Positions 41,271-51,943 of a stretch of DNA of 64,000 nt are shown piece by piece. The position numbers and the translations under genes were made by a program. The notes beneath the pieces are model-generated. The model was not told the origin of the DNA. It was given only the letters and a program-made list of their open reading frames with translations, and ran no database searches. Each line of letters begins with the position of its first letter. The stretch's first letter is position 1. Source of the DNA: Mucilaginibacter gossypii (GTDB taxonomy: Bacteria; Bacteroidota; Bacteroidia; Sphingobacteriales; Sphingobacteriaceae); contig NZ_FNCG01000004.1 in NCBI RefSeq assembly GCF_900100945.1, forward strand, positions 62,001 to 126,000, written 5' to 3'.

Positions 41271-41603
41271 AGTAGTATTGTTGGAGATCAGTTTTTACCC
41301 CGTTGTCGTGCCCTCACGACAACGGGGTGTGAGCTTCTGAACCTAAATTTATAGAATTTAATGAATTAACCGGATGCCAGGCAAATTCCGAAAATTCTTT
41401 AATTCGTTTAATTCGAGTTCAGACATTCTGAGCCAAGCAACAACAAATACAAACACCGTAATGTCAATCTTACATCCACGCATAACGGTTTAAAGCATTA
41501 TCCTTTCGGCATTCGGCACAAAACCTTACATTTGCCTGTCAATTTGGCTCTAACGGCTGCTATGGCGCAATTGTTGAGCCGGGTTGTATCATAATAAAAT
41601 AAT
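41271..41603. other. Gap between permease 4 and secA
   Basis: 333 bases without a gene. The left end has the hairpin at 41297-41328; the right end has TACATTTG at 41527-41534, a likely -7 box for secA about 70 bases ahead of its ATG. Otherwise nothing is recognised. Confidence 0.55.
41297..41328 (+). terminator. Hairpin terminator after the permease cluster
   Basis: Fourteen-bp perfect stem ACCCCGTTGTCGTG / CACGACAACGGGGT around CCCT. No T-run, so strength as a terminator is uncertain. Confidence 0.6.
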
Positions 41604-44600
41604 ATGTTAAATTTTATCAGTAAGCTTTTCGGAAGCAAATCAGAACGGGATGTAAAAAGTATACAGCCTATAGTTGAGAAAATTAAGGCTGAATATGCTA
41701 AGCTTGGCTCCCTGAGTAATGATGAGCTTAGGGCTAAGACCATATATTTTAAAGAAACCATTGCCGAAGGCCTTTCTGGTATCGACAGTGAAATACAAGC
41801 CATTAAAGATCGTACAGAAAACGAGCTTGATATGGATGTAGCCGAAAAAGTTGAGCTTTATACTCAGCTTGATAAGCTTGAAAAAGACCGTAATAAAGAG
41901 CTTGAAGATATATTGATGAATATATTGCCCGAGGCATTTGCTGTAGTTAAAGAAACAGCAAGCCGCCTGGCTGCCAATAGTTCATTAGAAGTTACCGCTA
42001 CCGAGTTTGACCGCACGCTGGCTGCCCGCAAACCAAACGTTACTATTAAAGGCGATAAAGCTTTTCATAGCAGCACCTGGATAGCAGCCGGCAACGAGGT
42101 TACCTGGAACATGGTTCATTATGATGTACAGCTGATTGGCGGTACCGTACTGCACCAGGGTAAAATATCGGAAATGGCCACAGGTGAAGGTAAAACGCTG
42201 GTAGCCACGCTGCCTGCATATCTTAACGCTTTGGCCGGACAAGGTGTTCACATCGTAACGGTGAACGATTACCTGGCCCGACGAGATAGTGAGTGGATGG
42301 GCCCATTGTATGAGTTCCATGGGTTATCTGTTGATTGTATCGATAAGCATGAACCAAACTCTGAGCAGCGCCGTGCCGCTTATTTGGCCGATATTACTTT
42401 TGGTACCAACAACGAATTTGGTTTCGATTACCTGCGTGACAATATGACACGCAGCCCGGAAGAGCTGGTACAACGCAAATTGCATTATGCCATGGTGGAT
42501 GAGGTTGACTCCGTTTTAATTGATGATGCCCGTACACCTTTAATTATATCAGGCCCTATCCCACGTGGCGATGAGCATGAGTTTTATGAGCTGAAACCAC
42601 GCATCGAGCGTTTGGTTAATGCGCAAAAAAACTACGTTAACGGCGTATTGAACGAAGCTAAGAAAGCTATTAACGACGGTAATACCGATGTTGATGGTGG
42701 TGGCTTAGCTTTGTTACGTGCTTTCCGTGGTTTGCCAAAAAGCAAAGCATTAATCAAATTTTTGAGCGAAGGTGGTAACCGCACCATCCTGCAAAAAGTA
42801 GAAAATCACTACATGCAGGATCAGGGAAAAGAAATGCCAAAGGTTGACTCTGAATTATTCTTCGTTATTGATGAAAAGAACAACCAGGTTGAACTTTCTG
42901 AAAAAGGCATCGAGCTGATCACCGCATCCGGCGAAGATCCACATTTCTTTGTAATGCCTGACGTAGGTACCGAAATAGCTGAAATTGAAAAATCAGCCTT
43001 AAGCACCGAAGAAAAGATTGCCCGTAAAGACGAGTTGATGCGCGATTTCTCGATCAAATCTGAACGTATCCATTCGGTTAACCAGTTACTGAAAGCTTAT
43101 ACCCTTTTTGAAAAAGATACCGAATACATTCTTGACGAAGGCAAGGTAAAGATAGTTGACGAGCAAACCGGTCGTGTATTGGACGGCCGCCGTTACTCTG
43201 ATGGCTTACACCAGGCTATTGAGGCTAAAGAAAACGTAAAAGTTGAGGATGCTACCCAAACTTTTGCAACCATTACCCTGCAAAACTACTTCAGGATGTA
43301 CCATAAGCTTTGCGGCATGACTGGTACCGCTGTTACCGAAGCAGGCGAGTTTTGGGAGATCTACAAACTGGATGTGGTTGAAATACCAACCAACACCCCA
43401 ATTACCCGTGATGACAAGCAAGACCTTGTTTACCGTACTGTACGTGAAAAATACAATGCGGTGGCCGAGGAAATTGTTAGTCTTACTCAGGCTGGTCGCC
43501 CGGTACTGGTTGGTACAACGTCGGTTGAGATCTCGGAGTTATTGAGCCGTATGCTTAAACTGCGCGGTATCAAACATAACGTACTGAATGCCAAAATGCA
43601 CCAGAAAGAGGCCGATATTGTGGCCGAAGCTGGTAAGGCCGGCACTGTGACTATTGCTACCAACATGGCTGGTCGTGGTACGGATATTAAATTGGGCCCT
43701 GGCGTTAAAGAAGCCGGTGGTTTAGCCATTGTGGGTACCGAGCGTCACGAATCGCGCCGTGTTGACAGGCAGTTGCGCGGTCGTTCTGGGCGTCAGGGTG
43801 ACCCGGGCTCATCACAGTTCTTTGTATCGTTAGAGGATAACCTGATGCGTTTATTCGGATCAGAGCGGATTTCAAGCCTGATGGTACGTATGGGTATTGA
43901 AGAAGGAGAAGTGATCCAACACTCCATGATCTCCAAATCAATTGAGCGTGCACAGAAAAAAGTGGAAGAAAACAACTTCGGCATTCGTAAACGTTTGCTG
44001 GAATATGACGACGTGATGAACTCACAGCGTACAGTGATCTACACCAAACGTAAAAACGCCCTGTTTGGTGAGCGTTTGGATGTTGACCTGAGCAACACCA
44101 TTTTTGATGTGGTTGAGGACATTGTTACCGAATATAAAGAAAGTGCCAACTACGAAGGCTTTACCTTAGAAGTGATCCGTTTGTTCTCGGTTGATATTGA
44201 GCTTAGCGCTGACGAATTTACTGCAAAAACAATTCCGGCGTTAACTGATCTGACCTTCCAAACGGTAATGGATTTTTATAAACGTAAACAGGAAGCAGTT
44301 GCACAACAGGCTTACCCGGTTATTAAAGACGTTTATGAAACCCGCGGCCAGTATGTTGAAAACATTGTTGTTCCGTTCAGCGATGGTATTCACGGCATCC
44401 AGGTAGCTGTTCCGCTTAAAAAAGCGGTTGAAAACCATGGTCACGAGGTATTTAAATCTTTCGAGAAAAACGTTACCCTGTACCTGATCGACGATGCGTG
44501 GAAAGAGCACCTGCGCGAAATGGACGAGTTAAAACAATCGGTACAAAACGCGGTTTACGAACAAAAGGACCCACTGTTGGTTTACAAGTTTGAGGCCTTT

Positions 44601-44915
44601 GAATTATTCCGCGGCATGCTGGCCAATGTGAACAAGGAAATTGTAAGCTTCCTGTTCCGCGGTGGCATCCCGGTTCAGCAACAGGCCGAAGAGGTAAGGG
44701 AAGCGAGGCCCGAGCCGAAGCTTGACCTGCGCAAGATGAAAACAACCAAGGCCGAAGTGGTGAGCGAAAGCAACGGCGTGCCTATGGATGATTTTCCGCA
44801 GGAGCAGCAAAAGATCACCCCGGTAAGGGTTGAAAACAAAATTGGCCGTAATGACCCTTGCCCTTGCGGTAGCGGTAAAAAATACAAAAACTGCCACGGT
44901 GTAGGGCAGAATTAA
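41604..44915 (+). CDS. secA: Preprotein translocase ATPase SecA
   Basis: A 1103-aa motor that drives unfolded preproteins through SecYEG, of the large Bacteroidota size. Walker A is ATGEGKT (near residue 194), the DEAD box reads [14 protein letters not shown], and [36 protein letters not shown] and [12 protein letters not shown] are family blocks of NBD1 and NBD2. The C-terminus is a zinc-binding SEC-C tail [14 protein letters not shown] that contacts SecB or ribosomes in other bacteria. A long insert near 320-430 is typical of the phylum. Starts at [16 protein letters not shown]. Confidence 0.98.
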   Translation: MLNFISKLFGSKSERDVKSIQPIVEKIKAEYAKLGSLSNDELRAKTIYFKETIAEGLSGIDSEIQAIKDRTENELDMDVAEKVELYTQLDKLEKDRNKELEDILMNILPEAFAVVKETASRLAANSSLEVTATEFDRTLAARKPNVTIKGDKAFHSSTWIAAGNEVTWNMVHYDVQLIGGTVLHQGKISEMATGEGKTLVATLPAYLNALAGQGVHIVTVNDYLARRDSEWMGPLYEFHGLSVDCIDKHEPNSEQRRAAYLADITFGTNNEFGFDYLRDNMTRSPEELVQRKLHYAMVDEVDSVLIDDARTPLIISGPIPRGDEHEFYELKPRIERLVNAQKNYVNGVLNEAKKAINDGNTDVDGGGLALLRAFRGLPKSKALIKFLSEGGNRTILQKVENHYMQDQGKEMPKVDSELFFVIDEKNNQVELSEKGIELITASGEDPHFFVMPDVGTEIAEIEKSALSTEEKIARKDELMRDFSIKSERIHSVNQLLKAYTLFEKDTEYILDEGKVKIVDEQTGRVLDGRRYSDGLHQAIEAKENVKVEDATQTFATITLQNYFRMYHKLCGMTGTAVTEAGEFWEIYKLDVVEIPTNTPITRDDKQDLVYRTVREKYNAVAEEIVSLTQAGRPVLVGTTSVEISELLSRMLKLRGIKHNVLNAKMHQKEADIVAEAGKAGTVTIATNMAGRGTDIKLGPGVKEAGGLAIVGTERHESRRVDRQLRGRSGRQGDPGSSQFFVSLEDNLMRLFGSERISSLMVRMGIEEGEVIQHSMISKSIERAQKKVEENNFGIRKRLLEYDDVMNSQRTVIYTKRKNALFGERLDVDLSNTIFDVVEDIVTEYKESANYEGFTLEVIRLFSVDIELSADEFTAKTIPALTDLTFQTVMDFYKRKQEAVAQQAYPVIKDVYETRGQYVENIVVPFSDGIHGIQVAVPLKKAVENHGHEVFKSFEKNVTLYLIDDAWKEHLREMDELKQSVQNAVYEQKDPLLVYKFEAFELFRGMLANVNKEIVSFLFRGGIPVQQQAEEVREARPEPKLDLRKMKTTKAEVVSESNGVPMDDFPQEQQKITPVRVENKIGRNDPCPCGSGKKYKNCHGVGQN

Positions 44916-44949
44916 TATAAAGCTCGTGAAAACGGGCTATGATAATCAT

Positions 44950-45042
44950 GTCATTGCGAGGTACGAAGCAATCCCAAACTATACAGGGCAAACTTTAATG
45001 GATGCTCTGCAAATCGGGGATTGCTTCGTACCTCGCAATGAC
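44950..45042. repeat. Dispersed palindromic repeat, copy C
   Basis: Perfect 26-bp terminal inverted repeat (44950-44975 and 45017-45042), beginning GTCATTGCGAGGTACGAAGC. The best-preserved copy in this window and longest of this family. Confidence 0.85.
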
Positions 45043-45055
45043 GGTTAAAAAAAGG

Positions 45056-45127
45056 TGTCATGGGTAGCCTGTCGAAGCATGGTGGGAGTGCCTTTACTCG
45101 CGACCCTTCGACAGGCTCAGGGTGACA
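45056..45127. repeat. Second repeat type (CTTCGACAGGC family)
   Basis: Arms GCCTGTCGAAG (45067-45077) and CTTCGACAGGC (45106-45116), 11 bp, followed by TCAGGGTGACAGG. Directly adjoins copy C. Confidence 0.7.
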
Positions 45128-45178
45128 GGCCTTTATGCAAGTTTCATCCGCTATTAATGCCAAATAATAATTTATCAT

Positions 45179-45643
45179 ATGAAAAAAGCAGTATTTGATC
45201 ATCAAGCTAAATCAGCCATTATCAGATACTGCTTTTTTGTTTTATTACTGCTTGCATCAACCCAAACCTTTGCCCAAACACGCGGCAAGGTTGAAGTGAT
45301 CAAGGACCCGCTGGTTGACAGCCTGATAGCTAAAAGATTTACGCTGAACAGTACAGCGGGTACTGATGCCGCCGGTTATTCATCCTACGGCTACCGCGTA
45401 CAGTTCTTCAGTGGCTCAAACCGCAAGGATGCCTACAACGCGCAAAACCGGTTGCAGCAGCAATACCCCGAACTGCGTACGTACATCAGTTACCGCGAGC
45501 CCAACTTTAAGGTAAAGGCAGGCGATTTCCGTACCCGGCTTGAAGCTGAAAAACTGGTACAGGAACTGCGCTCGTCGTTTTCGAGCATATTCATCATTTC
45601 CGAAAAAATAAATCTTCCTAAAACGGATCCTAATAATGATTAA
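45179..45643 (+). CDS. SPOR-domain envelope protein
   Basis: A 154-aa exported protein with an N-terminal signal (YCFFVLLLLASTQTFAQ) and a C-terminal SPOR domain at ~70-145 (YGYRVQFFSGSNRKDAYNAQ, KVKAGDFRTRLEAEKLVQEL). SPOR domains bind denuded glycan strands of septal peptidoglycan and bring proteins to division sites. The stop overlaps the next gene's start by 8 bases, so translation of the two is probably coupled, a pairing with no obvious logic. No enzymatic domain. Confidence 0.85.
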   Translation: MKKAVFDHQAKSAIIRYCFFVLLLLASTQTFAQTRGKVEVIKDPLVDSLIAKRFTLNSTAGTDAAGYSSYGYRVQFFSGSNRKDAYNAQNRLQQQYPELRTYISYREPNFKVKAGDFRTRLEAEKLVQELRSSFSSIFIISEKINLPKTDPNND

Positions 45644-46826
45644 AGAGCAAATACAGGAATTATCCGCAAAAATATTCAATGAGGTAGTGGCTAACCGCCG
45701 TCACCTGCATGCCAACCCGGAGCTTTCATTTCATGAATTGCAAACCTCGGTTTTTGTAGCCAACAAGCTTGAAGAGCTTGGCCTGGAATACCATAAGATG
45801 GCCGATACAGGTTTGGTAGCCCTCATTAAAGGCGAAAAACCATCTGACGCCGGCAATGTTGTTGCATTGCGTGCCGATATGGATGCGCTTCCGATATTGG
45901 AAGCCAATGATGTTCCGTATAAATCGCAAAACCCGGGTGTAATGCATGCCTGTGGCCACGATGCGCACACATCATCATTATTAGGTACAGCTAAAATATT
46001 AACCGAATTGAAAAGTCAGTTTGCAGGCACCGTTAAACTGATCTTTCAACCGGCCGAAGAGAAACTGCCCGGCGGTGCCAGCCTCATGATTAAAGAGGGC
46101 GTTTTGGAAAACCCAAAACCGGCTGCCGTATTGGGCCAGCATGTAATGCCTTTGATTGATGCCGGTAAAGTTGGTTTCCGTGCAGGTAAATATATGGCCT
46201 CAACTGATGAACTTTATGTTACTGTTAAAGGTAAAGGCGGTCACGGTGCTCAGCCGCAGCAGAATATCGATCCGGTTATCATTACCGCACATATATTAAC
46301 CGCGCTACAGCAGGTGGTGAGCCGCTTTGCCGATCCTAAAAGCCCTTCGGTATTATCATTTGGTAAGGTAATAGCCAATGGGGCTACCAACGTGATCCCT
46401 AACGAGGTTTACCTGGAAGGTACTTTCCGCACCATGGATGAGAAATGGCGCGAGGAAGCTCACAAACGCATGAAAAAAATGGCCGAAGGTATTGCCGAAA
46501 GCATGGGCGGAAGCTGCGATTTCAATATCATGCGCGGTTATCCATTCCTGATTAACGAAGAAAAATTAACCCATGCCACCCGTGGCCATGCCGAAGCTTA
46601 CCTGGGGAAAGAAAACGTGCTCGACCTGGACATCTGGATGGCTGCCGAAGATTTTGCTTATTACTCGCAGGCTGCCAGCAGCTGTTTTTACCGCCTTGGC
46701 ACCCGTAACGAAGCCCGCGGAATAACTTCATCTGTGCACACACCTACTTTTGACGTGGAAGAAGATGCATTTAAAATAAGTACCGGTTTGATGGCTTATT
46801 TGGCGGTTAAACAACTCGGCAACTAA
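45636..46826 (+). CDS. M20-family amidohydrolase (hippurate/IAA-amino-acid hydrolase type)
   Basis: A 396-aa zinc-dependent enzyme that splits N-acyl amino acids or similar amides. Signatures are the M20D metal site MHACGHDAHTS, FQPAEEKLPGGASLM with catalytic Glu, VLGQHVMP, the dimerisation lid KGKGGHGAQPQQNIDPV and the C-terminal SVHTPTFDVEEDAF. Length fits the family. The start overlaps the SPOR gene by 8 bases. Substrate is not predictable; acyl-amino-acid, hippurate or a peptidoglycan-derived peptide are options. Confidence 0.92.
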   Translation: MIKEQIQELSAKIFNEVVANRRHLHANPELSFHELQTSVFVANKLEELGLEYHKMADTGLVALIKGEKPSDAGNVVALRADMDALPILEANDVPYKSQNPGVMHACGHDAHTSSLLGTAKILTELKSQFAGTVKLIFQPAEEKLPGGASLMIKEGVLENPKPAAVLGQHVMPLIDAGKVGFRAGKYMASTDELYVTVKGKGGHGAQPQQNIDPVIITAHILTALQQVVSRFADPKSPSVLSFGKVIANGATNVIPNEVYLEGTFRTMDEKWREEAHKRMKKMAEGIAESMGGSCDFNIMRGYPFLINEEKLTHATRGHAEAYLGKENVLDLDIWMAAEDFAYYSQAASSCFYRLGTRNEARGITSSVHTPTFDVEEDAFKISTGLMAYLAVKQLGN

Positions 46827-46830
46827 AAAC

Positions 46831-46919
46831 CATGTCATTGCGAGGTACGAAGCAATCGCGAACTCTGCAGATCCGCTCTGTATTGCATGCGATTGCCGCG
46901 CTACGCTCGCAATGACATG
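46831..46919. repeat. Dispersed palindromic repeat, copy D
   Basis: CATGTCATTGCGAG (46831-46844) and CTCGCAATGACATG (46906-46919) form a 14-bp terminal inverted repeat; the inner GCATGCGATTGC block matches copy A. Confidence 0.8.
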
Positions 46920-46935
46920 CTGTAAAAAGCAATCA

Positions 46936-47862
46936 ATGAAAAAACTACTCCTGATCCTTATCCTTACTACTGCCAGCCTGCTAACAAAAGCTCAGCAAAT
47001 CAATCGCTTTAATCCGGATACTATCCGTACCATCGTTATCGATTCACTGGTTGATATCCGCTCACATAAACTCAACGCGCAGGATTTCATAGATGCCGTA
47101 TTGGCCGATACAGGCTTTTATAAGGCCTTCCAGAATATGAAAGGCTTTGGCTTTACTGCCGAAAACCGAATTTTTACTTACGACAGCAAGAACCGGGTAA
47201 ACGGGCGCATCTACCGTAAAATACTCCACAGCAACGCAGCCGGTAAACATAAAATAGAATACGTTGCTAAAAGGGACAGCGGTGACGTTTACAAAAAGAA
47301 CGGCAAGTACCAGTTGTATACGGTTGAGATGTTCGATTTTATTTTCATGAATGCGTATAACTCTGATTTTACTAAAGGTGATGCCCTGCCGGGATCGGGA
47401 GGTAAAAATGAATCGTACAAAAGCAAACTCAAAACGCTGATCTTTACGCCGGGTCGCAAAGTAAGCGGAATCCCTTTCATCAGCAGCAAAACGGAAATTT
47501 TCTCTAATGATATGCGCCAATATTATTATTACGAATTTGCCCGTGGTAAATACCTCGACACCATCCCTGTTTATCGCTTTAAGGTGAGGTGCAAGCCGAG
47601 CACATCCGACAGCGATACCATGATTAAGGAAATGACCACCATTTTTGATGAGCGTACCTTTCAGATCCTTGGCCGGTATATCGATATGAAATTCAGCAAC
47701 ATGTTCTTTGATTTTAATGTGCAGATGAACATCGAGCTTAATAATTTCCAGGGCGAAACGCTACCTGCAAAAATTACCTACCAGGGTAATTGGAATATTC
47801 CTTTTCATAAGGAAGAGCGTGCGAGTTTCTTGATTGTACATAAGGATTATAAGAAAGAGTAG
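46936..47862 (+). CDS. Secreted hypothetical protein
   Basis: A 308-aa exported protein; I choose ATG 46936 (MKKLLLILILTTASLLTKA, Q) because the upstream in-frame ATG lies in repeat copy D. No known domain is recognised by eye. Visible features are a helical start (HKLNAQDFIDAVLADTGFYK), strand-rich middle with many Lys/Tyr (YKKNGKYQLYTVEMFDF, NDMRQYYYYEFARGKYLDT), and KITYQGNWNIPFHKEE near the end. Similar strand-rich secreted proteins with DKT-type C-termini are common in Bacteroidota. Function unknown. Confidence 0.65.
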   Translation: MKKLLLILILTTASLLTKAQQINRFNPDTIRTIVIDSLVDIRSHKLNAQDFIDAVLADTGFYKAFQNMKGFGFTAENRIFTYDSKNRVNGRIYRKILHSNAAGKHKIEYVAKRDSGDVYKKNGKYQLYTVEMFDFIFMNAYNSDFTKGDALPGSGGKNESYKSKLKTLIFTPGRKVSGIPFISSKTEIFSNDMRQYYYYEFARGKYLDTIPVYRFKVRCKPSTSDSDTMIKEMTTIFDERTFQILGRYIDMKFSNMFFDFNVQMNIELNNFQGETLPAKITYQGNWNIPFHKEERASFLIVHKDYKKE

Positions 47863-48154
47863 AAACTCTTAACCACCTGAAAGGGGCATTAAGAAAAAGC
47901 CCTTAGCCAGCGCTCAACCGGAGCCGGGCGTAGCAGCCTTTTTTGTGCTTGCAGACCCTAAGCATGACATCTGCAACACACAGAAATATGATTAGCTTGT
48001 TTTTCATATTAGCAGGCTTTTGTATACTAATAGTTAACTTTTGGGAGATAACGCCTGTTCACGATAAGTGGTTGTTTTGCAGTGAGTAATATATTCGTGG
48101 TTTAATTGCTTTTATACGCTGGGATAACCAAAAAAATATATTTTTGATGGTTCG

Positions 48155-50146
48155 ATGTTTATATCCTTCAACCGGTTAATGCCTTTTAATTTCATTAAAT
48201 TATTTCTGTTGATCTTGTTTGCTTTTACTTTTCCAAAGGTTAAAGTGAAAACGGCTGTTTGTAATGGCAGTTACGGCGACCCGGTAGTAAAACTTGATTT
48301 TGGATCGGGAGTTAGTCATACCGGTCCTCCACTGGCTACAGGTATTACAACCATGTTCTATGCTCCTGATTGCCCGGATGATAGGTATTATTCAATTGTA
48401 AGCAGTCAAACTTCGTGTCATGATACCTGGCATACTGTACTTCATGATCATACAGGAAATTCTGGTGGTTATATGATGCTCGTGAATGCATCGTACGAAC
48501 CAAGTGTTTTTTTTACCGAAATGAAGGAGCTTAATCTTTGCGAAAACACAACCTACGAGTTTTCAGCTTATGTACTCAATCTCATGAAACTTTCATCAAG
48601 TGATGCCAGTACTAAACAGCCTGATTTATTATTTACCATAAAAAAGCCCGATGGCACAATCTTAACCCAGTACGATACCAATACCATACAGCCCACCGCA
48701 GATCCTCAGTGGAATAAATATAGTGTGCCATTTTCAACAGGGGCGGGCGTTACGCAAATTGTATTGGAAATCAGCAATAGTGGGCCGGGAGGTAATGGAA
48801 ACGATTTGCTGCTTGATGATATTGAATTCAGGGCTTGCGGACCTAACATTAAAGTTGGATTTACAAATGTTGACAACACCGAACCGCAAAATGTCTGCAA
48901 GGAGCAGGTGCAAAACTATAAACTTATTGCAGATCTGAATAACGGCTATAGCAACCCTAAAGTACAATGGCAAAGCAGTACTGATGGTGGCGGTAGCTGG
49001 ACTAACATTCCGGGTGCTACTGATCTTAGCTATGCTTTTCAATTTGCTGCGGATAAACCGGTAGGTACCTACCAATACAGGATGGCTGCAGCTGAAGGAG
49101 ATAATATCAATTCGCCAACTTGCCGCGTTTACTCAGACGTGCGCACCATAACGGTTAATGCTTACCCGGCCAAACCTTCTATTACCGCACCGGCTGTATG
49201 CGAAGGGGATGTGCTTACACTTACTGCAAATGCGCCGGGAGCAATCAGGTATGAATGGACCGGGCCGGGCGTTACCGCTAATAATAAAGCTCAAAATCCT
49301 CTGGTAATTGACAATGCCACTGTTGCTGTTAATGGCGATTATCAGGTTACTGTGTTCTCGGCTGGTGATTGTCCTACTTTATCAGATAAAGTTACGGTAA
49401 CTGTTAACTTAAAACCCGTTATACCTGTTCTCACCCCAGCTCCAATTTGTAAGGGCGACCTAATCATTCTCAATGAAACTACGCCCAACGCCAAAAGCTA
49501 TAGCTGGTCGCCGGTTACAGGATTGTCTGATCCAACTGCGGCAAACCCTACTGCCATGCCGACCGAAACAACCACTTATACAGTAACAGTAACAAGCAAT
49601 GGGGATTGTACTGCAACCCAAACAGTAACTGTAACAGTTATGCCCACTCCCGAAGCAAGTATAAGTCCGCAGAAAAAAATCTTTGAAGGGCAATCGGTAG
49701 TACTGGATGCCGAGGCAAAATATGCAGATACTTATTTATGGAGCCCCGCGGATGGACTCGACGATCCTACCAAATTGAACCCTGTTGCCAGCCCTTCCGA
49801 TGATGTTACTTATACCCTGAAAGCCTCATCAGGTATTGGTTGCGGATATGTTAATGCCTCAATTTTTGTACGGGTTTATAAAAAGATCGTTATTCCATCA
49901 ACGTTTTCGCCCAATGGAGATGGTTTAAATGATAACTGGGATATTGAGGCTTTATCAACCTATCCGCAATGTTCACTGAATGTTTTTAACCGAAACGGGC
50001 AAAAAGTATATGCCTCTACAGGTTATGATAAACCGTGGAGCGGCGGTTATAAAGGATATGCTTTACCACCCGGGACTTACTACTATGTGATTGATCTTAA
50101 AAGTGGGGCGCCGCTATTATCGGGCTGGGTGCTTATAGTGCGCTGA
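48155..50146 (+). CDS. Secreted Ig-like-repeat protein with T9SS type B sorting domain
   Basis: A 663-aa extracellular protein. A signal peptide (FIKLFLLILFAFTFPKV) is followed by a ~200-aa domain with a carbohydrate-binding look (FGSGVSHTGPPLA, LCENTTYEFSAYVLNL). Ig/PKD-like repeats span ~245-560; CEGDVLTLTANA and CKGDLIILNETT mark unit starts and WSPADGLDDPTKLNPVASP is a repeat edge. The C-terminal ~90 residues (TFSPNGDGLNDNWDI, LNVFNRNGQKVYAS, WVLIVR) are the gliding-motility/CHU_C type B T9SS signal. It is probably exported across the outer membrane by type IX secretion and surface-attached. Ligand unknown. Confidence 0.88.
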   Translation: MFISFNRLMPFNFIKLFLLILFAFTFPKVKVKTAVCNGSYGDPVVKLDFGSGVSHTGPPLATGITTMFYAPDCPDDRYYSIVSSQTSCHDTWHTVLHDHTGNSGGYMMLVNASYEPSVFFTEMKELNLCENTTYEFSAYVLNLMKLSSSDASTKQPDLLFTIKKPDGTILTQYDTNTIQPTADPQWNKYSVPFSTGAGVTQIVLEISNSGPGGNGNDLLLDDIEFRACGPNIKVGFTNVDNTEPQNVCKEQVQNYKLIADLNNGYSNPKVQWQSSTDGGGSWTNIPGATDLSYAFQFAADKPVGTYQYRMAAAEGDNINSPTCRVYSDVRTITVNAYPAKPSITAPAVCEGDVLTLTANAPGAIRYEWTGPGVTANNKAQNPLVIDNATVAVNGDYQVTVFSAGDCPTLSDKVTVTVNLKPVIPVLTPAPICKGDLIILNETTPNAKSYSWSPVTGLSDPTAANPTAMPTETTTYTVTVTSNGDCTATQTVTVTVMPTPEASISPQKKIFEGQSVVLDAEAKYADTYLWSPADGLDDPTKLNPVASPSDDVTYTLKASSGIGCGYVNASIFVRVYKKIVIPSTFSPNGDGLNDNWDIEALSTYPQCSLNVFNRNGQKVYASTGYDKPWSGGYKGYALPPGTYYYVIDLKSGAPLLSGWVLIVR

Positions 50147-50316
50147 TTATATAAAGCCAAAAGCAGATTGTGCAAAGCCTAAAACAAAATTGATTACATA
50201 GGTTTAAGTTATTACTGAAGCTAATTTTTAGGCTTCATATAATTGCTTCTTTTTATGTTATCATTAACTGCGGTGCTTGTGCCCGGAATTAATCCAACAG
50301 GTAGCTCAAGCAAAAA

Positions 50317-50838
50317 TCAAAACTTAATGATCTTTTCTATCTGCTCGTTTACAAACTTTATGGTATCGGGCTTAAACAGGTTCCCTTCTTCATCAAACTC
50401 TTTGTGTATGGCCGCTATGTGTAATTTAAGCGCCATAATGTTGAGGTGCAGGTAATGGCAAACGCCGGTAAAATGGTCAACCCCGCGGATATTACCATAT
50501 TTGCCCGATGATAAGCCTACCAATGCCGCTTTTTTATCATAAAAACTTTCGGGGAAACTACAGGCATCAATGAAAACCTTAAGTACACCCGGAAAGCTGC
50601 CGTTATATTCGGGGATAAGGAATATGAATTTATCTGTATTGGTAACTGTTTGCTGGATAGGCTCAAATGCTGCGCTGCGTTTGTTGTAGAGGTCGGTTTC
50701 AATAACGTTTGGAGGCAGCTGAGCAAGTGATAAGATACCTGCTTCAACACCCTTTTCCTGCAGTTTTTGCTGATAAACCTTAGCAAGTTTGAGCGTTGAG
50801 CTTCCCGGTCTGTTGGTTGACGATATTATGGTTATCAT
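50317..50838 (-). CDS. NAD(P)H-dependent FMN reductase-family oxidoreductase
   Basis: A 173-aa flavodoxin-like enzyme. IISSTNRPGSSTLKLAKVY binds the FMN phosphate, IPEYNGSFPGVLKVFIDAC and LVGLSSGKYGNIRG are the usual FMN/NADPH-contact loops. Typical length for the small reductase branch (ArsH/ChrR/azoreductase-like). It would reduce quinones, azo compounds or free flavin; the true substrate is not evident. Stands alone, divergent from parA. Confidence 0.88.
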   Translation of the reverse strand: MITIISSTNRPGSSTLKLAKVYQQKLQEKGVEAGILSLAQLPPNVIETDLYNKRSAAFEPIQQTVTNTDKFIFLIPEYNGSFPGVLKVFIDACSFPESFYDKKAALVGLSSGKYGNIRGVDHFTGVCHYLHLNIMALKLHIAAIHKEFDEEGNLFKPDTIKFVNEQIEKIIKF

Positions 50839-51136
50839 TTATTATTGGTAAATTGCTGACTGATCTGATTAGTAATATTGTTGTTGATTAATTTGTAATA
50901 TTTTGTTAATGAATGTTTTAATAATAAATATGATTAAGTAATAATATTTATTAGTTGCCGCGCTGATAATTGACTAATTGATCAATTTTGTTTGTAAATA
51001 GGCAAAAGCTGTGGAATTCTGCATTATTTAATTCCGTATCTTTATCACCGGATAAAAACTTTACGAAAGTAGAAATTTCTGTTTCTATTTAACGTTGTTA
51101 TAAATCACAGAACTATAAATTTTTTTAAACTATAGA

Positions 51137-51940
51137 ATGAGTAAAATTATTGCTTTAGCCAACCAGAAAGGCGGCGTAGGGAAAACTACATCATCTATAA
51201 ATCTGGCTGCAAGTTTAGCTGTATTAGATTATAAAACCTTGTTGGTTGACGCCGACCCGCAGGCTAATTCAACTTCGGGTATTGGTTTCGATCCCCGCAA
51301 TATAAAAAACAGTATCTATGAATGTATCATCAATGAGGTTGATCCTCATGAGGCCATTCAGAAAACTGAAACTCCTAATCTTGATTTATTACCCGCACAT
51401 ATTGATCTGGTAGGTGCCGAAATTGAAATGATCAATTTAACGGGCCGCGAGTTTAAAATGAAACAGGTATTTGAAAAAGTGAGGGATGAATATGATTTTA
51501 TTATTATCGATTGTTCGCCGTCATTAGGTTTGATCACCATTAACGCTTTAACCGCTGCCGATTCGGTAATTGTACCGGTACAGTGCGAGTATTTCGCATT
51601 AGAGGGTTTGGGCAAATTGTTAAATACCATCAAAATTGTTCAGTCGCGCCTTAACCCCCAACTTGAAATTGAGGGGATTTTGTTAACCATGTACGATGTG
51701 CGTTTGCGTTTGAGCAATCAGGTGGTTGATGAAGTTAGGACCCATTTTGAAGACATGGTTTTTGATACCATTATACAGCGTAATACCCGGTTAAGCGAGG
51801 CCCCGAGCTTTGGCGTATCGGTAATTATGCATGATGCTACCTGTAAGGGTGCAATAAATTATTTAAACCTTGCCCGCGAAATTCTGGAGAAAAACGGGTT
51901 GGTTAAGGGTGAACAGGCAACAGCTACAGCAACAGTATAG
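51137..51940 (+). CDS. parA: Chromosome-partitioning ATPase ParA (Soj)
   Basis: A 267-aa Walker-type ATPase. The deviant Walker A NQKGGVGKTTSSINLAAS starts at residue ~8; DADPQANSTSG and DCSPSLGLITINAL are Walker A' and B. It acts with ParB on centromere-like parS sites in chromosome segregation. The next gene starts three bases past its stop, so the pair is an operon. An AT-rich 298-base gap upstream holds the promoter; TATCTTTA at 51037-51044 is the best -7 candidate. No parS consensus is visible nearby. Confidence 0.97.
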   Translation: MSKIIALANQKGGVGKTTSSINLAASLAVLDYKTLLVDADPQANSTSGIGFDPRNIKNSIYECIINEVDPHEAIQKTETPNLDLLPAHIDLVGAEIEMINLTGREFKMKQVFEKVRDEYDFIIIDCSPSLGLITINALTAADSVIVPVQCEYFALEGLGKLLNTIKIVQSRLNPQLEIEGILLTMYDVRLRLSNQVVDEVRTHFEDMVFDTIIQRNTRLSEAPSFGVSVIMHDATCKGAINYLNLAREILEKNGLVKGEQATATATV

Positions 51941-51943
51941 TAA

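Noticed and set aside
44241-44897. Minus-strand ORFs inside secA
   Set aside because: They are shadows of a strongly conserved gene, have no homology-like motifs and no promoter.
33628-46919. Recurrent palindromes as a CRISPR array
   Set aside because: Copies are kilobases apart, each contains its own inverted arms, and there are no regular spacers or cas genes.
50839-51136. parS site near parA
   Set aside because: No TGTTCCACGTGGAACA-like palindrome was found in the gap.
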